A stretch of DNA of 64,000 nucleotides from Marinoscillum sp040218045. Its GTDB lineage: Bacteria > Bacteroidota > Bacteroidia > Cytophagales > Cyclobacteriaceae. Shown here piece after piece: positions 51,771-61,993 of the stretch. The notes below the pieces were generated by a model, which was not told the origin of the DNA, did not search any database, and worked only from the letters and a program-made list of their open reading frames with translations. The translations under genes were made by a program, and so were the position numbers. Positions within the stretch are counted from its first letter, which is position 1, and each line of letters opens with the position of its first letter. The stretch covers positions 1 through 64,000 of the forward strand of contig JAVJQA010000055.1 in NCBI GenBank assembly GCA_040218045.1, in the 5' to 3' direction.

Positions 51771-54005
51771 CTATTTATTAATAGATGACAAAATGCCATT
51801 AAGCGTAGCACTGGGTCTCATGGCGTTTGATATCAATTCCTCTTGAGGCATAAAATATCCCCCAATGTCCACGGCCGCACCTTGTGCTTTGATCAATTCA
51901 TCATTGATAGCCAACTCCTGAGCTTTCATTTGCTGGGCTACCCAGGTGAATATTTCTTTTAACTCAGCATCCTTGCTTTGGGCTTCGAGTGCCTCCGCCC
52001 AGTACATCGCCAGGTAAAAGTGACTTCCTCTATTGTCAATCTCATTCACCAATCGTGATGGAGATTTGTTTTCATCGAGGAATTTACCAGTTGCAGCATC
52101 TAAAGCATCAGCTAAAACCTGTGCTCTGGGATTGTTGTCTACACTACTCAAATGCTCTAAAGAAGCAGCCAAGGCTAGGAACTCACCCAATGAATCCCAT
52201 CTCAGGTGACCTTCCTCTACAAACTGCTGTACATGCTTGGGTGCTGAACCTCCGGCTCCTGTTTCAAAAAGCCCTCCCCCGTTCATCAAAGGAACAATAG
52301 AAAGCATTTTGGCACTGGTGCCGACTTCAAGGATTGGGAACAAATCGGTCAAGTAATCCCGCAATACATTACCTGTCACAGAAATGGTATCCAATCCCTT
52401 TCTTATTCTTTCCACTGAAAACTTCGTGGCTTCTACCGGGGCCAAAATGTGAATTTCAAGGCCCGATGTATCATGATCTTTGAGGTACAAATTCACTTTC
52501 TCAATCAGCTGTGCATCATGAGCACGATTTTGATCTAACCAAAATACCGCTGGTGTACCTGTCGCTTTTGCACGATTTACTGCCAGTTTCACCCAATCCT
52601 GAACCGGTGCGTCCTTTACCTGGCACATACGCCATATGTCACCAGCTTCCACATTGTGCTCTAGCAAAACAGTCCCTGACTCATCTACAACTCTTACAAC
52701 TCCATCTGAAGGGATTTCAAAAGTCTTATCATGAGAACCGTATTCTTCAGCTTTTTGTGCCATTAAGCCCACATTGGAAACACTTCCCATCGTGGTGGGA
52801 TCGTAAGCTCCATTGGCTTTACAATCATCAATCACTGCATCGTAAACTCCAGAATATGACCTATCTGGAATCACAAACTTTGTGTCTTTTGGATTGCCGT
52901 CAGGTCCCCACATCTTACCTGAAGTACGAATAGCAGCAGGCATAGAAGCATCAATAATAATATCACTTGGGACGTGAAGGTTGGTGATTCCTTTATCAGA
53001 ATTAACCATAGCCAAAGGAGGCTGAGCATCATAACATGCTTTGATATCAGCCAGTATTGCTGATTTTTTATCGGAAGGCAAGGTCTCTACCTTAGCCAAA
53101 AGATCACCCATTCCGTTATTTGGGTCTACTCCCAAATCAGAAAACTCAGAAGCATGCTTTTCAAAAACCGTCTTGTAAAATGCCGATACCGCATAACCAA
53201 AGATGATGGGATCAGAGACTTTCATCATGGTGGCCTTTAGGTGAACAGAAAACAGAACGTCCTCCTCTTTAGCTTTGGCAACTTCACTTACCAGAAACTC
53301 ACTGAGTTTTTTACCACTCATCACTGCAGTGTCAATGATTTCTCCTGCCTGAAGTGTAGTTTTCTCTTTCAATACCTTAGTGCTTCCATCCTTTGCTACA
53401 TGTTCGATTTTCACACTACCGGCTTTGGTTATTGTCACCGATTTTTCACTTCCGTAGAAATCTCCATCGCTCATGCTCGCCACATTTGACCTGGAGTCTG
53501 CTGACCAGGCACCCATGGAGTGTGGGTTCTTCCTGGCATATTCCTTGACAGCTCGTGGTGCTCTTCGGTCAGAATTACCTTCACGGAGCACCGGGTTTAC
53601 TGCACTACCCTTTACTTTGTCGTATTTGGCCTTAATTTCCCTTTCTTCAGCGGTAGCAGCTTCATCAGGATAATCAGGAAGATCATATCCTTTGGCTTGC
53701 AATTCCTTGATGGCAGCCACCAATTGCGGAACTGACGCACTGATGTTTGGCAACTTAATGATATTGGCTTCAGGTGTTTTTGCCAGCTCACCAAGATAGA
53801 CCAAATCGTCACTCATTTTTTGCTCAGAAGTCAGACGTTCTGGAAAAATAGAAATGATCCTTGCGGCAAGCGAAATGTCCCTGGTTTCCAACTGGATGCC
53901 GGCTGGGGCAGTAAATGCCTTAATGATTGGGAGAAGTGAATGAGTTGCCAATGCTGGCGCTTCATCAGTGATAGTGTAAATAATAGTAGATGCTTCTTTT
54001 GCCAT
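51771..54005 (-). CDS. icd: Monomeric NADP-dependent isocitrate dehydrogenase
   Basis: This 744-aa enzyme is the large single-chain form of isocitrate dehydrogenase, unrelated in length to the dimeric type of about 420 aa. It shows GSAVNPVLREGNSDRRAP near 133-150 and KNPHSMGAWSADSRSNVASM near 159-178, which contact isocitrate, and ETGAGGSAPKHVQQFVEE near 583-600. It converts isocitrate to 2-oxoglutarate in the TCA cycle. Single gene, with a terminator right after its stop. Confidence 0.96.
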   Translation of the reverse strand: MAKEASTIIYTITDEAPALATHSLLPIIKAFTAPAGIQLETRDISLAARIISIFPERLTSEQKMSDDLVYLGELAKTPEANIIKLPNISASVPQLVAAIKELQAKGYDLPDYPDEAATAEEREIKAKYDKVKGSAVNPVLREGNSDRRAPRAVKEYARKNPHSMGAWSADSRSNVASMSDGDFYGSEKSVTITKAGSVKIEHVAKDGSTKVLKEKTTLQAGEIIDTAVMSGKKLSEFLVSEVAKAKEEDVLFSVHLKATMMKVSDPIIFGYAVSAFYKTVFEKHASEFSDLGVDPNNGMGDLLAKVETLPSDKKSAILADIKACYDAQPPLAMVNSDKGITNLHVPSDIIIDASMPAAIRTSGKMWGPDGNPKDTKFVIPDRSYSGVYDAVIDDCKANGAYDPTTMGSVSNVGLMAQKAEEYGSHDKTFEIPSDGVVRVVDESGTVLLEHNVEAGDIWRMCQVKDAPVQDWVKLAVNRAKATGTPAVFWLDQNRAHDAQLIEKVNLYLKDHDTSGLEIHILAPVEATKFSVERIRKGLDTISVTGNVLRDYLTDLFPILEVGTSAKMLSIVPLMNGGGLFETGAGGSAPKHVQQFVEEGHLRWDSLGEFLALAASLEHLSSVDNNPRAQVLADALDAATGKFLDENKSPSRLVNEIDNRGSHFYLAMYWAEALEAQSKDAELKEIFTWVAQQMKAQELAINDELIKAQGAAVDIGGYFMPQEELISNAMRPSATLNGILSSINK

Positions 54006-54051
54006 GTTTGTATTGTTCTAAATGACCTTTGTCATTAGAGATTAAAAATGA

Positions 54052-54870
54052 TTAATAACTCTCTTCGTTGTTTGGAAAGTCTCCTGTACGAATATCTTTT
54101 ATATAATTAGTGGTCGCTTCATTGATGATCTTGTTCAAATCAGCATATTGCCTCAAGAATCGAGGTTTAAAATCCTGTGTGATCCCTAACATGTCATGTA
54201 CTACCAATACCTGACCATCCACTTCAGATCCTGCACCTATACCAATAACCGGGATGCTCACTGACTGTGCAACTTCTTTGGCCAGTTGTGCCGGGATTTT
54301 TTCAACCACGATTCCAAAACACCCCAAGTCTTCAAGCATTTGCGCATCCGACTTTAGTTTTTCAGCTTCGTCATCCTCTTTTGCACGCACAGTGTAGGTA
54401 CCAAATTTATAGATAGACTGTGGTGTAAGGCCAAGATGCCCCATCACAGGAATGCCTGCAGACAATACCCTGGAGATACTTTCCTTGATCTCAATCCCAC
54501 CCTCCATTTTTACGGCATGGGCTCCGGATTCTTTCATGATTCGGATGCATGATCTCAGTGCTTCAGAGGAATTCCCCTGATAGCTTCCAAACGGCACATC
54601 AACTACTACCAGGGCTCGATCTACAGCTTTCACTACTGATGTGGCATGCCAGATCATATGGTCCAAAGTGATGGGAAGAGTAGTCTCATTACCCGCCATT
54701 ACATTGGAAGCAGAATCGCCTACCAGGATCACATCAATCCCCGCATTGTCAAGAATCCTGGCCATAGAGTAATCATATGCTGTGAGCATGGCAATCTTCT
54801 CCCCACTGGACTTCATTTCCTGAAGTCTGTGAGTCGTTAGTTTTTTAAAACTTCCTTGTGCTTTACTCAT
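54052..54870 (-). CDS. panB: 3-methyl-2-oxobutanoate hydroxymethyltransferase
   Basis: This 272-aa enzyme makes ketopantoate for pantothenate and CoA from 2-oxoisovalerate and methylene-THF. It has KIAMLTAYDYSMARILDNAG near 25-44, VDVILVGDSASNVMAG near 45-60 with the metal-site Asp, VKMEGG near 119-124 and IPVIGIGAGSEVDGQVLVVHD near 206-226 (seen in two parts). No other pan gene is adjacent. It follows the isocitrate dehydrogenase gene upstream-to-downstream on the same strand by 46 nt. Confidence 0.96.
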   Translation of the reverse strand: MSKAQGSFKKLTTHRLQEMKSSGEKIAMLTAYDYSMARILDNAGIDVILVGDSASNVMAGNETTLPITLDHMIWHATSVVKAVDRALVVVDVPFGSYQGNSSEALRSCIRIMKESGAHAVKMEGGIEIKESISRVLSAGIPVMGHLGLTPQSIYKFGTYTVRAKEDDEAEKLKSDAQMLEDLGCFGIVVEKIPAQLAKEVAQSVSIPVIGIGAGSEVDGQVLVVHDMLGITQDFKPRFLRQYADLNKIINEATTNYIKDIRTGDFPNNEESY

Positions 54871-54952
54871 GAGATAGCGCTATGTTGTTGGCAATAATAG
54901 TGTTGGGAGGCGCAAATTAATAAAATACTGCCTCAACTAAAATGTCTTTTTC

Positions 54953-55507
54953 TTACTTCCATTTGATATTACATCCCATGCTTGGAAATTGATCCCCCGT
55001 GATCTGGTTTCCAGCAATGAGGTCATCCAGGGCTCTTCTCAAGTCCGCTCCATCGTTTGGCATATTATTGCCAGGGGTTGATTGATCCATCCTTCCTCTA
55101 TAAACACAGGTGTTGTTTTCATCAAACATGAAAAAATCGGGAGTACATTCCGCACCATAGGCTTTCGCTACCTCTTGAGAATCATCAAACAAGTAAGGAA
55201 AGTTAAACCCCAAAGAGTCAGCTTGTTCCTTCAGCATTTCTGGATTATCCTGGGGGTAATTCTCAACATCGTTGGAAGATATGGCTACAAAATCGACACC
55301 CTTATCCTGATATTTATCTGCTATCCTCACAATTTCCTCCTGAACATGAAGCACATATGGACAATGAGCACAGATAAACATGACCACAGTTCCTTTGGCG
55401 CCTCGGGTATCATTGAAGGAAAGTTGCTTCCCATTTACCACGTTGGTAAGTTCAAATTCAGGAGCCTTGGTACCTAAGGGCATCATGCTGGATGGTGTGA
55501 GTGACAT
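54953..55507 (-). CDS. Thioredoxin-fold redoxin (AhpC/TSA-like)
   Basis: This 184-aa protein has GTKAPEFELTNVVNGKQLSF at the amino end and VVMFICAHCPYVLHVQEEIV near 41-60, with a CxxC-type CAHC at 46-49. AKAYGAECTPDFFMFDENN near 118-136 contains the cis-proline region. No signal peptide, so probably cytoplasmic. The fold matches peroxiredoxin/TlpA relatives in which substrate is uncertain. Confidence 0.85.
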   Translation of the reverse strand: MSLTPSSMMPLGTKAPEFELTNVVNGKQLSFNDTRGAKGTVVMFICAHCPYVLHVQEEIVRIADKYQDKGVDFVAISSNDVENYPQDNPEMLKEQADSLGFNFPYLFDDSQEVAKAYGAECTPDFFMFDENNTCVYRGRMDQSTPGNNMPNDGADLRRALDDLIAGNQITGDQFPSMGCNIKWK

Positions 55508-55571
55508 GTGATTATTATCTGGTGATTAAAATTCATTTAAATTGGCCTCAAAATTATTACTTGATTCCATT

Positions 55572-57149
55572 ATGAGATACCTGTTTGCCACTGTTTTTGT
55601 TTTTACATTAAGTCACTTAGTCTTATCTCAGACACCTGCGCCAGATCGATCTGAAGGTGAGGGGCCATATAGTCAGCTTATTATAAGAGGAGCTACATTA
55701 ATCAATGGAAATGGAGCTCCTCCCATGGGGCCAGTGGATATAGTAGTGGAACAAAACAAAATCAAGGATATCCAGGTCGTGGGTTCACCGGGGGTTGAGA
55801 TCAACGAAAACCGAAGACCTAAAGCCAAAGAAGGAGCGAAAGAGATGGATGCGACAGGCATGTTTGTACTTCCCGGGTTCATAGATATGCATGGACATAT
55901 CGGATCTATAAAAAGTATTCCGGCAGAATATGTTTTTAAACTTTGGATGGCGCATGGCATTACCACAATACGTGAACCGGGAAGTTTCAGAGGTCGAGCG
56001 TGGGTTCTTGATCATAAAAAAAGGAGTGCAAAAAATGAAATTACTGCACCGAGAATTGTGTCTTACACAGGTTTTGGAATGGGGTCGGATGGAATCAATA
56101 CCCCAGAGGATGCTGTGAAGTGGGTAAAAGCAAATGCAGATGCCGGATCAGATGGAATCAAATTTTTTGGGGCTCGTCCTGATATTATGAAAGCAGCTCT
56201 TGAAGAAAACAAGCGACTCGGTCTGGGTTCCGCCTGCCATCACGCCCAAACAAATGTAGCATGGCTCAATGTGTTGAACTCATCCGAATGGGGCCTTACT
56301 ACCATGGAGCATTGGTATGGACTACCCGAAGCAATGTTTCATGATCGGATTGTTCAGAATTATCCGGTGGATTATAACTATCAAAACGAACAAAACCGAT
56401 TTGAAGAAGCAGGTAAACTTTGGGAGCAAGCTGCCGTGCCAGGTTCTGAAAAATGGAATGAGGTAATGGAAACACTACTTTCGCGAGATTTCACCCTGGA
56501 TCCCACCTTCAATATTTATGAAGCCAACAGAGACCTGATGCGCGCCAGACGGGCAGAGTGGCATGATGATTATACCTTGCCAGTACAGTGGGACTTCTAT
56601 GCACCAAGTAAATTATCCCATGGATCCTACTGGCATGCATGGGGTACAGAGCAGGAAGTTTCCTGGAAGAATAACTACAAATTGTGGATGGCTTTTGTGA
56701 ATGAATATAAGAACAGGGGAGGTCGGGTGACCACTGGCTCAGATAGTGGCTATATCTACCAGCTCTATGGTTTTGCCTATATCCGTGAGCTCGAACTTCT
56801 GAGAGAAGCTGGTTTTCACCCAATGGAAGTCATTCGATCCGCCACCCTAATGGGAGCTGAAGCGCTGGGAATGGAAGATCAGATTGGCACCATTGATGTT
56901 GGTAAAATGGCGGATTTGGTATTGGTCGATGCCAACCCACTTGCTGACCTCAAAGTGCTCTATGGAACAGGTGCAATCAGGTTAACTGAAGAAAATAAGG
57001 TCGTAAGGTCCGGAGGAGTTGCATACACCATTAAAGATGGCATTGTCTATGATGCCAAAGCACTCCTCAAAGATGTAAGAGAGATGGTCAAAAAAGCCAA
57101 AGAGGAGGATGGGGAAATCTCTCAACCCGGATATCCTAATTGGGATTGA
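55572..57149 (+). CDS. Secreted amidohydrolase-family metalloenzyme
   Basis: The protein is 525 aa from the ATG at 55572, which gives the signal peptide MRYLFATVFVFTLSHLVLSQ; a TTG at 55542 would bury it. Metal ligands of the amidohydrolase superfamily are visible: GFIDMHGHIGS for the HxH, then HHAQTN, TTMEHWYGLPE, and TTGSDSGY for the late Asp. LGMEDQIGTIDVGKMADLVLVD is the typical carboxyl segment. Probably a periplasmic hydrolase of cyclic amides or dipeptides; substrate unknown. It is 40 nt upstream of a TPR lipoprotein. Confidence 0.85.
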   Translation: MRYLFATVFVFTLSHLVLSQTPAPDRSEGEGPYSQLIIRGATLINGNGAPPMGPVDIVVEQNKIKDIQVVGSPGVEINENRRPKAKEGAKEMDATGMFVLPGFIDMHGHIGSIKSIPAEYVFKLWMAHGITTIREPGSFRGRAWVLDHKKRSAKNEITAPRIVSYTGFGMGSDGINTPEDAVKWVKANADAGSDGIKFFGARPDIMKAALEENKRLGLGSACHHAQTNVAWLNVLNSSEWGLTTMEHWYGLPEAMFHDRIVQNYPVDYNYQNEQNRFEEAGKLWEQAAVPGSEKWNEVMETLLSRDFTLDPTFNIYEANRDLMRARRAEWHDDYTLPVQWDFYAPSKLSHGSYWHAWGTEQEVSWKNNYKLWMAFVNEYKNRGGRVTTGSDSGYIYQLYGFAYIRELELLREAGFHPMEVIRSATLMGAEALGMEDQIGTIDVGKMADLVLVDANPLADLKVLYGTGAIRLTEENKVVRSGGVAYTIKDGIVYDAKALLKDVREMVKKAKEEDGEISQPGYPNWD

Positions 57150-57189
57150 ACAGAATATCGTCTAAATTTAAGCTAATCCTAACAACTTA

Positions 57190-58173
57190 ATGAAACACCA
57201 ACTAACCATAGCTCTGTTATTGCTGATAGGATTTTCTGGTTGCCTGGAAACACAATCAAGTAAGGGGCAGGAGCCACCGATTGATGCGCCACCATCAGCT
57301 TCCCCTGTCAATAGAAATCAAGTGATCTCTCTGACGGGTCATGTGTTACCTCCAAAAGAATTTCCTGACAGACTCTTGGAGCAAAGGGAAGAACAACTGA
57401 AAAATGCTCAAAATAAATATGAGAAAGACCCGGATAGTCTGGAGAACATAATCTGGTATGGTAGAAGGCTGGGTTATATAGGTAGGTACCAGGATGCCAT
57501 TCGAATTTTCTCAGTTGGACTGGATTTATATCCTAACTCCTACAAGTTATTGCGGCACAGAGGGCATCGATATATCACAACCAGACAATTTGATAAAGCA
57601 ATCGAAGATCTGCAACGGGCTGCGTTTTATGCCAGGCCTGTAGTCAATGCGATGGAGCCAGACGGCTTACCCAATCGGCTCAATAAGCCTATTTCCAACA
57701 ACAAGTTTAACATTTGGTATCATCTGGGGATCGCCTATTACCTCAAAGGAAACTACGATAAAGCCTTGTCTAGTTTTAAGCAATGTCAGGACTATGCGGA
57801 CAATGATGACTTAAAAGTAGCTGTAGCAGACTGGTCTTATATGACCTATAGGAAATTAGGAAACCAGATTGGTGCCAAAGAAGCGATTGCTCCGATTGGT
57901 CGCCGTATGGATATCATTGAAAATTACTCTTATCATCAGCGTATTCTCATGTACAAAGGCCAATATGAGGCAGAGTCCCTGCTTCAAAATGCGGAAGGTT
58001 CCAACAACTCAATTCACCCAACCCTCGGTTATGGCATTGCATGTTATTATCTCAATGAAGGTCAGGTAGACAAGGCACGAGAGATTTACCAGCTTATATT
58101 GAAAAATGATCAATGGGATGCTTTCGGGTACATTGCCTCTGAAGCCGATGTACTTTCTATCAGTAAGCTCTAA
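57190..58173 (+). CDS. TPR-containing lipoprotein
   Basis: This 327-aa protein has a lipoprotein signal with lipobox GFSGC (Cys18), then a proline-rich linker. TPR pairs follow: IWYGRRLGYIGRYQDAIRIF near 88-107, YKLLRHRGHRYITTRQFDKA near 117-136 and IWYHLGIAYYLKGNYDKALS near 175-194. It follows the amidohydrolase gene on the same strand and may share a transcript. It overlaps the convergent phosphodiesterase gene by 4 nt. Confidence 0.8.
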   Translation: MKHQLTIALLLLIGFSGCLETQSSKGQEPPIDAPPSASPVNRNQVISLTGHVLPPKEFPDRLLEQREEQLKNAQNKYEKDPDSLENIIWYGRRLGYIGRYQDAIRIFSVGLDLYPNSYKLLRHRGHRYITTRQFDKAIEDLQRAAFYARPVVNAMEPDGLPNRLNKPISNNKFNIWYHLGIAYYLKGNYDKALSSFKQCQDYADNDDLKVAVADWSYMTYRKLGNQIGAKEAIAPIGRRMDIIENYSYHQRILMYKGQYEAESLLQNAEGSNNSIHPTLGYGIACYYLNEGQVDKAREIYQLILKNDQWDAFGYIASEADVLSISKL

Positions 58174-59075
58174 AGCGCCTCAATATCACGCCGGACCTGA
58201 ACCAAAATCTGAGGAAAATCGGTAATGATTCCATCCACGCCCATATGGAGCATCTTAATCATGTCTTCTCGTGTATTTGGTGAGTAGGTGTATACCTGAA
58301 ATCCCTTGGCATGCATGTTGAAAACACGACGAGTTGACAATGTATGATATTCCGGGTTTAGGGCCTTCATCCGATCATCTTCTTTGGCCCTGCCCAGATG
58401 CATTTTAGTCTCAATATAAAAAGCCAGTAAAGGCGCAGAATCCTCCCCAATCATTAACTTTTTGGTTTGTACGTGATCATCATACTCATGAGCAGCCTTA
58501 AGGTATTCTGACTCCATGGATTGCAAAATGATCCATTCGTATCCATTTTTTTCCTGTTTGATGACGTCTACCAATTTCTCTGCAAAATCATGATAATGAG
58601 GATGATCCATGTGTTTGATCTCAATCAATACTTTACATCTTCCATTGATGTAGTCGAGTACCTCCTTCAGTGTTGGCACCTTTTCACCAGCATACTTTGC
58701 ATTCCCAAACCAGGATCCCGCATCAAGTTCCCTAATCTCAGCTAAGGTATAATCATGCACATCACCTGTGCCATTGGTAGTTCTATCCAATGTTTGATCA
58801 TGAAACACAATGATCTGCTCATCATGGGTATTGCGAACATCCAGTTCAATCATATCCACACCCATTTCAAGTGCCAGCTTGAAAGATGCCATTGTATTCT
58901 CAGGTGCAATACCGGATGCTCCCTTGTGCGCTATGATGTCAAAATGCTCTCCTTTCAAGGACTTATCCACTTTTCCACTTGTAATGAAATTGAGATAAAT
59001 CCACGGCTCAAACAATGCTATTGACATGAAGAGCAGCACAAATGGAGAAGAATATATCAGAAATTTTTTGGTCAT
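58170..59075 (-). CDS. Glycerophosphodiester phosphodiesterase (GDPD family)
   Basis: This 301-aa protein has one amino-terminal membrane helix (about 8-28). The GDPD domain follows: DIIAHKGASGIAPENTMASF near 47-66, VDMIELDVRNTHDEQIIVFH near 73-92 and DQTLDRTTNGTGD, with the His and acidic residues used for catalysis and Ca binding. It releases sn-glycerol-3-phosphate from phospholipid headgroups, probably at the periplasmic face. It lies 33 nt downstream of aspS on the same strand. Confidence 0.93.
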   Translation of the reverse strand: MTKKFLIYSSPFVLLFMSIALFEPWIYLNFITSGKVDKSLKGEHFDIIAHKGASGIAPENTMASFKLALEMGVDMIELDVRNTHDEQIIVFHDQTLDRTTNGTGDVHDYTLAEIRELDAGSWFGNAKYAGEKVPTLKEVLDYINGRCKVLIEIKHMDHPHYHDFAEKLVDVIKQEKNGYEWIILQSMESEYLKAAHEYDDHVQTKKLMIGEDSAPLLAFYIETKMHLGRAKEDDRMKALNPEYHTLSTRRVFNMHAKGFQVYTYSPNTREDMIKMLHMGVDGIITDFPQILVQVRRDIEAL

Positions 59076-59108
59076 ACCAGTAGAAGAATTACTTCTTCAA
59101 GTTAGCAA

Positions 59109-60875
59109 TTATTGCTCATTTTTCGAATATGGAGTCAATCTCAGGTAAAGTTCATTGAGTTGATCATTATCAATAGGCGAAGGTGAGTCGATCATCACAT
59201 CTCTGCCTGAGGTATTCTTAGGAAAAGCAATGAAATCCCGAATACTGTCCTGGCCACCAAAAAGCGCACATAACCTATCAAACCCAAAGGCAATACCTCC
59301 ATGTGGAGGAGCCCCGTATTCAAATGCACTTAACAAGAACCCGAATTGATCTTGGGCTTCCTCTTTTGAAAATCCTAAGGCATCAAACATGTTTGATTGA
59401 ATATCACGATCGTGAATCCTGATTGATCCGCCGCCAAGTTCTACTCCATTGACTACCATGTCATATGCATTGGCCCTTACGCTACCAGGATCGGTTGCAA
59501 GTTTATCAAGATCCTCCGGGTTAGGCGAAGTAAATGGATGGTGCATGGCGTGGAATCTTTTGGTATCTTCATCCCACTCCAATAATGGAAAATCAACTAC
59601 CCATAAGGCTGAGAATTTGCTCCTATCCCTCAGACCAAGCCTAGAGCCCATTTCCAACCTCAGCTCATTCAAGGCCTTTCTGGTTTTATTGGTTTCACCG
59701 GCCAGAATCAACAAAAGATCTCCCGGCTTGGCGTTGAACTTGTCTGCCCATTTTTTTAGCGCATCCTGATCAAAAAACTTATCTACTGAGCTCTTGAATG
59801 TTCCGTCCGCATTGCACTTCACATATACCAGCCCCTTTGCCCCTATTTGTGGCTTTTTGACAAATTCAGTCAATTCATCCACTTGCTTGCGTGTATACTC
59901 ACCGCATCCTTCTGCATTGATCCCGACTACAAGTTCAGCACTATCGAAAACGACGAATCCAGCACCTTGTGCCACGTCATTGAGCTCACGAAACTCCATA
60001 CCAAACCTCGTGTCTGGTTTGTCAGAGCCATATTTAGTAATAGCTTCAGCGTATGGCATATGGGGCAATTCTCCTAAATCAACCCCTTTTACTTCTTTAA
60101 AAAGATACCTGATTAACCCTTCGAAAGTGCTGAGGATATCTTCACGTGTTACGAAAGCCATCTCACAGTCTATTTGGGTGAACTCTGGTTGACGATCAGC
60201 TCTTAGGTCCTCATCACGAAAACACTTTACAATCTGGAAATATCGATCGAAACCAGAGACCATCAGCAGCTGCTTGAATGTCTGCGGAGACTGTGGAAGT
60301 GCGTAAAATTGATTGGGGTTCATTCGGGAAGGAACCACAAAGTCTCGTGCGCCTTCCGGAGTACTTTTGATCAGGTAAGGTGTTTCCACTTCCATAAACA
60401 ACTGATCAGACAAATAGGCACGGGTTTTTTGCAGGAGCTTATGTCGCATTTCCAAATTCTTCCGCACAATCCCTCTTCGAAGGTCAAGGTATCTGTATTT
60501 AGCACGCAGATCCTCTCCACCATCAGTTTCATCACTGATTGTAAAAGGAGGAGTCTTGGATTTGTTGAACACTTTAAGCTCACTAACCTTAATCTCAATG
60601 TCGCCTGTAGAAATTTTATCATTTTTGGACACTCGCTCTACCACCTCACCCGTGGCTGAAATCACATATTCACGGCCAACTTCTCTAGCAGCAGCAATGG
60701 TGTCAGCACTTGTAGAACCCTCTTCAAAGATCAACTGGGTAATACCATACCTATCCCTGATGTCAATCCAGATCATTCCTCCCTTATCCCTTACCTTCTG
60801 CACCCATCCAGATAAAGTTGTGGTTTGTCCAATATGACTGCTTCTTAGTTCACCGCACGTATGTGTCCTTAACAT
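59109..60875 (-). CDS. aspS: Aspartyl-tRNA synthetase
   Basis: This class II synthetase is 588 aa from the ATG at 60875 (MLRTHTCGELRSSHIGQ), which matches bacterial AspS starts; an upstream ATG at 60926 would add a 17-residue prefix. The anticodon-binding OB fold is at about 15-105. Motif 2 is FRDEDLRADRQPEFTQID (near 215-232), motif 3 is GIAFGFDRLCALFGGQ (near 530-545), and the bacterial GAD insertion lies between. Charges tRNA-Asp. Confidence 0.97.
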   Translation of the reverse strand: MLRTHTCGELRSSHIGQTTTLSGWVQKVRDKGGMIWIDIRDRYGITQLIFEEGSTSADTIAAAREVGREYVISATGEVVERVSKNDKISTGDIEIKVSELKVFNKSKTPPFTISDETDGGEDLRAKYRYLDLRRGIVRKNLEMRHKLLQKTRAYLSDQLFMEVETPYLIKSTPEGARDFVVPSRMNPNQFYALPQSPQTFKQLLMVSGFDRYFQIVKCFRDEDLRADRQPEFTQIDCEMAFVTREDILSTFEGLIRYLFKEVKGVDLGELPHMPYAEAITKYGSDKPDTRFGMEFRELNDVAQGAGFVVFDSAELVVGINAEGCGEYTRKQVDELTEFVKKPQIGAKGLVYVKCNADGTFKSSVDKFFDQDALKKWADKFNAKPGDLLLILAGETNKTRKALNELRLEMGSRLGLRDRSKFSALWVVDFPLLEWDEDTKRFHAMHHPFTSPNPEDLDKLATDPGSVRANAYDMVVNGVELGGGSIRIHDRDIQSNMFDALGFSKEEAQDQFGFLLSAFEYGAPPHGGIAFGFDRLCALFGGQDSIRDFIAFPKNTSGRDVMIDSPSPIDNDQLNELYLRLTPYSKNEQ

Positions 60876-60962
60876 TTTTTGATTTTTTTGCTTCGTTTGC
60901 TGATAAAACAGCGGCAAATTTAACAATAGTTTTAGCTTTGATCTAATAAATATCTATAACCC

Positions 60963-61523
60963 ATGCGACTGAAGAATCAGCTATCACTAGTTCTGTATTT
61001 TACAATCTTTATGGTTTCGGCCCAAACCCAAATGGATCGCGTCAAGGTGAACAAGTACATTTCCATGAAAATACCTACTACCTTGACCCCAATGAGCCAA
61101 CAAGAAATGATCTCCAGGTATGTTTCTGCCAAGCCGCCCATTGCTATGTACACTTACCAGAATCAACAAATTGATTTAGGGATCAACGAAACAAGCAATC
61201 AATGGCAAGGTGGGGAATTGGAGATTATCAAATCCTTTTACAAGGCCAGTATCGCTAATTTATTTACCGAGGTGCAGTTTCTTCAGGAAAATATCCAACA
61301 GATTGGTGGTAGAGATTTCATCGTTTTTGAGTTTGTATCCCGCGTGACTGATGAAGACAACACCTTTGGGAATGGATCATCCATCTCTAAATATACTTAT
61401 ATCGTTTACACACTTTTTCAGGATCGGGTGATGCTGTTCAACTTTACTTGCCCGGCAAGGTTCAGGCACGAGTGGGAGGCTACAGCCAAAGAAATGATGG
61501 AAAGTATCCGAATTAACTTATGA
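60963..61523 (+). CDS. Hypothetical secreted protein
   Basis: This 186-aa protein begins with a signal peptide (LVLYFTIFMVSAQTQ) and continues as an alternating beta/alpha domain, with IQQIGGRDFIVFEFVSRV near 110-127 and TYIVYTLFQDRVMLFNFTCP near 145-164. The layout resembles DcrB/PsbP-like lipoproteins, without a lipobox. It overlaps tadA by 4 nt, so the two are likely translated together even though their cell locations differ. Confidence 0.65.
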   Translation: MRLKNQLSLVLYFTIFMVSAQTQMDRVKVNKYISMKIPTTLTPMSQQEMISRYVSAKPPIAMYTYQNQQIDLGINETSNQWQGGELEIIKSFYKASIANLFTEVQFLQENIQQIGGRDFIVFEFVSRVTDEDNTFGNGSSISKYTYIVYTLFQDRVMLFNFTCPARFRHEWEATAKEMMESIRINL

Positions 61524-61981
61524 GCAGCTTAAGTATACATAGTGATGAACATTTTATGAAGCAAGCCCTCAATGAAGCCGAAAAGGCTTTTGAGGATGAT
61601 GAAATCCCGGTAGGTGCTGTGGTGGTATGCCAAAACCGAATTATCGCCCGGGCGTATAACCAGGTTGAGCGACTCAATGACGTAACTGCTCATGCTGAAA
61701 TGCTCGCAATTACTGCGGCGCAAAATTTTCTTGGCTCGCGATATTTGGACCAGTGTACACTCTATGTGACACTCGAGCCATGCACCATGTGTGGTGGTGC
61801 CTTGTTTTGGTCTCAGATTGCGCGGGTAGTTTTTGGTGCACGGGATGACAAACGTGGATATAGTTCCATCGATCACCAAATTATCCATCCTCAAACAGAG
61901 GTTTTAAGGGGATTATTGGCTGAAGAGTCAGCTATATTACTAAAATCATTTTTTAGTAAAATGAGAAGAAACAATTCCTAA
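61520..61981 (+). CDS. tadA: tRNA-specific adenosine deaminase (TadA-like)
   Basis: This 153-aa zinc deaminase converts A34 to inosine in tRNA-Arg(ACG). It has the zinc/proton-shuttle motif AHAEMLAI (H58, E60) and EPCTMCGGAL (C88, C91). DEIPVGAVVVCQNRIIARAYN near 27-47 is the usual TadA segment. The length matches E. coli TadA without its amino extension. A related nucleoside deaminase is the alternative, but the EPCTMC form favours TadA. Confidence 0.93.
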   Translation: MSSLSIHSDEHFMKQALNEAEKAFEDDEIPVGAVVVCQNRIIARAYNQVERLNDVTAHAEMLAITAAQNFLGSRYLDQCTLYVTLEPCTMCGGALFWSQIARVVFGARDDKRGYSSIDHQIIHPQTEVLRGLLAEESAILLKSFFSKMRRNNS

Positions 61982-61993
61982 ACGGGCATGTTT

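Noticed and set aside
52511..52933. 140-codon plus-strand open frame
   Set aside because: Antisense to the isocitrate dehydrogenase gene; histidine- and leucine-rich composition typical of a shadow frame.
59449..60192. Two long plus-strand open frames (106 and 132 codons)
   Set aside because: Both are antisense to aspS, which matches its family along its whole length.
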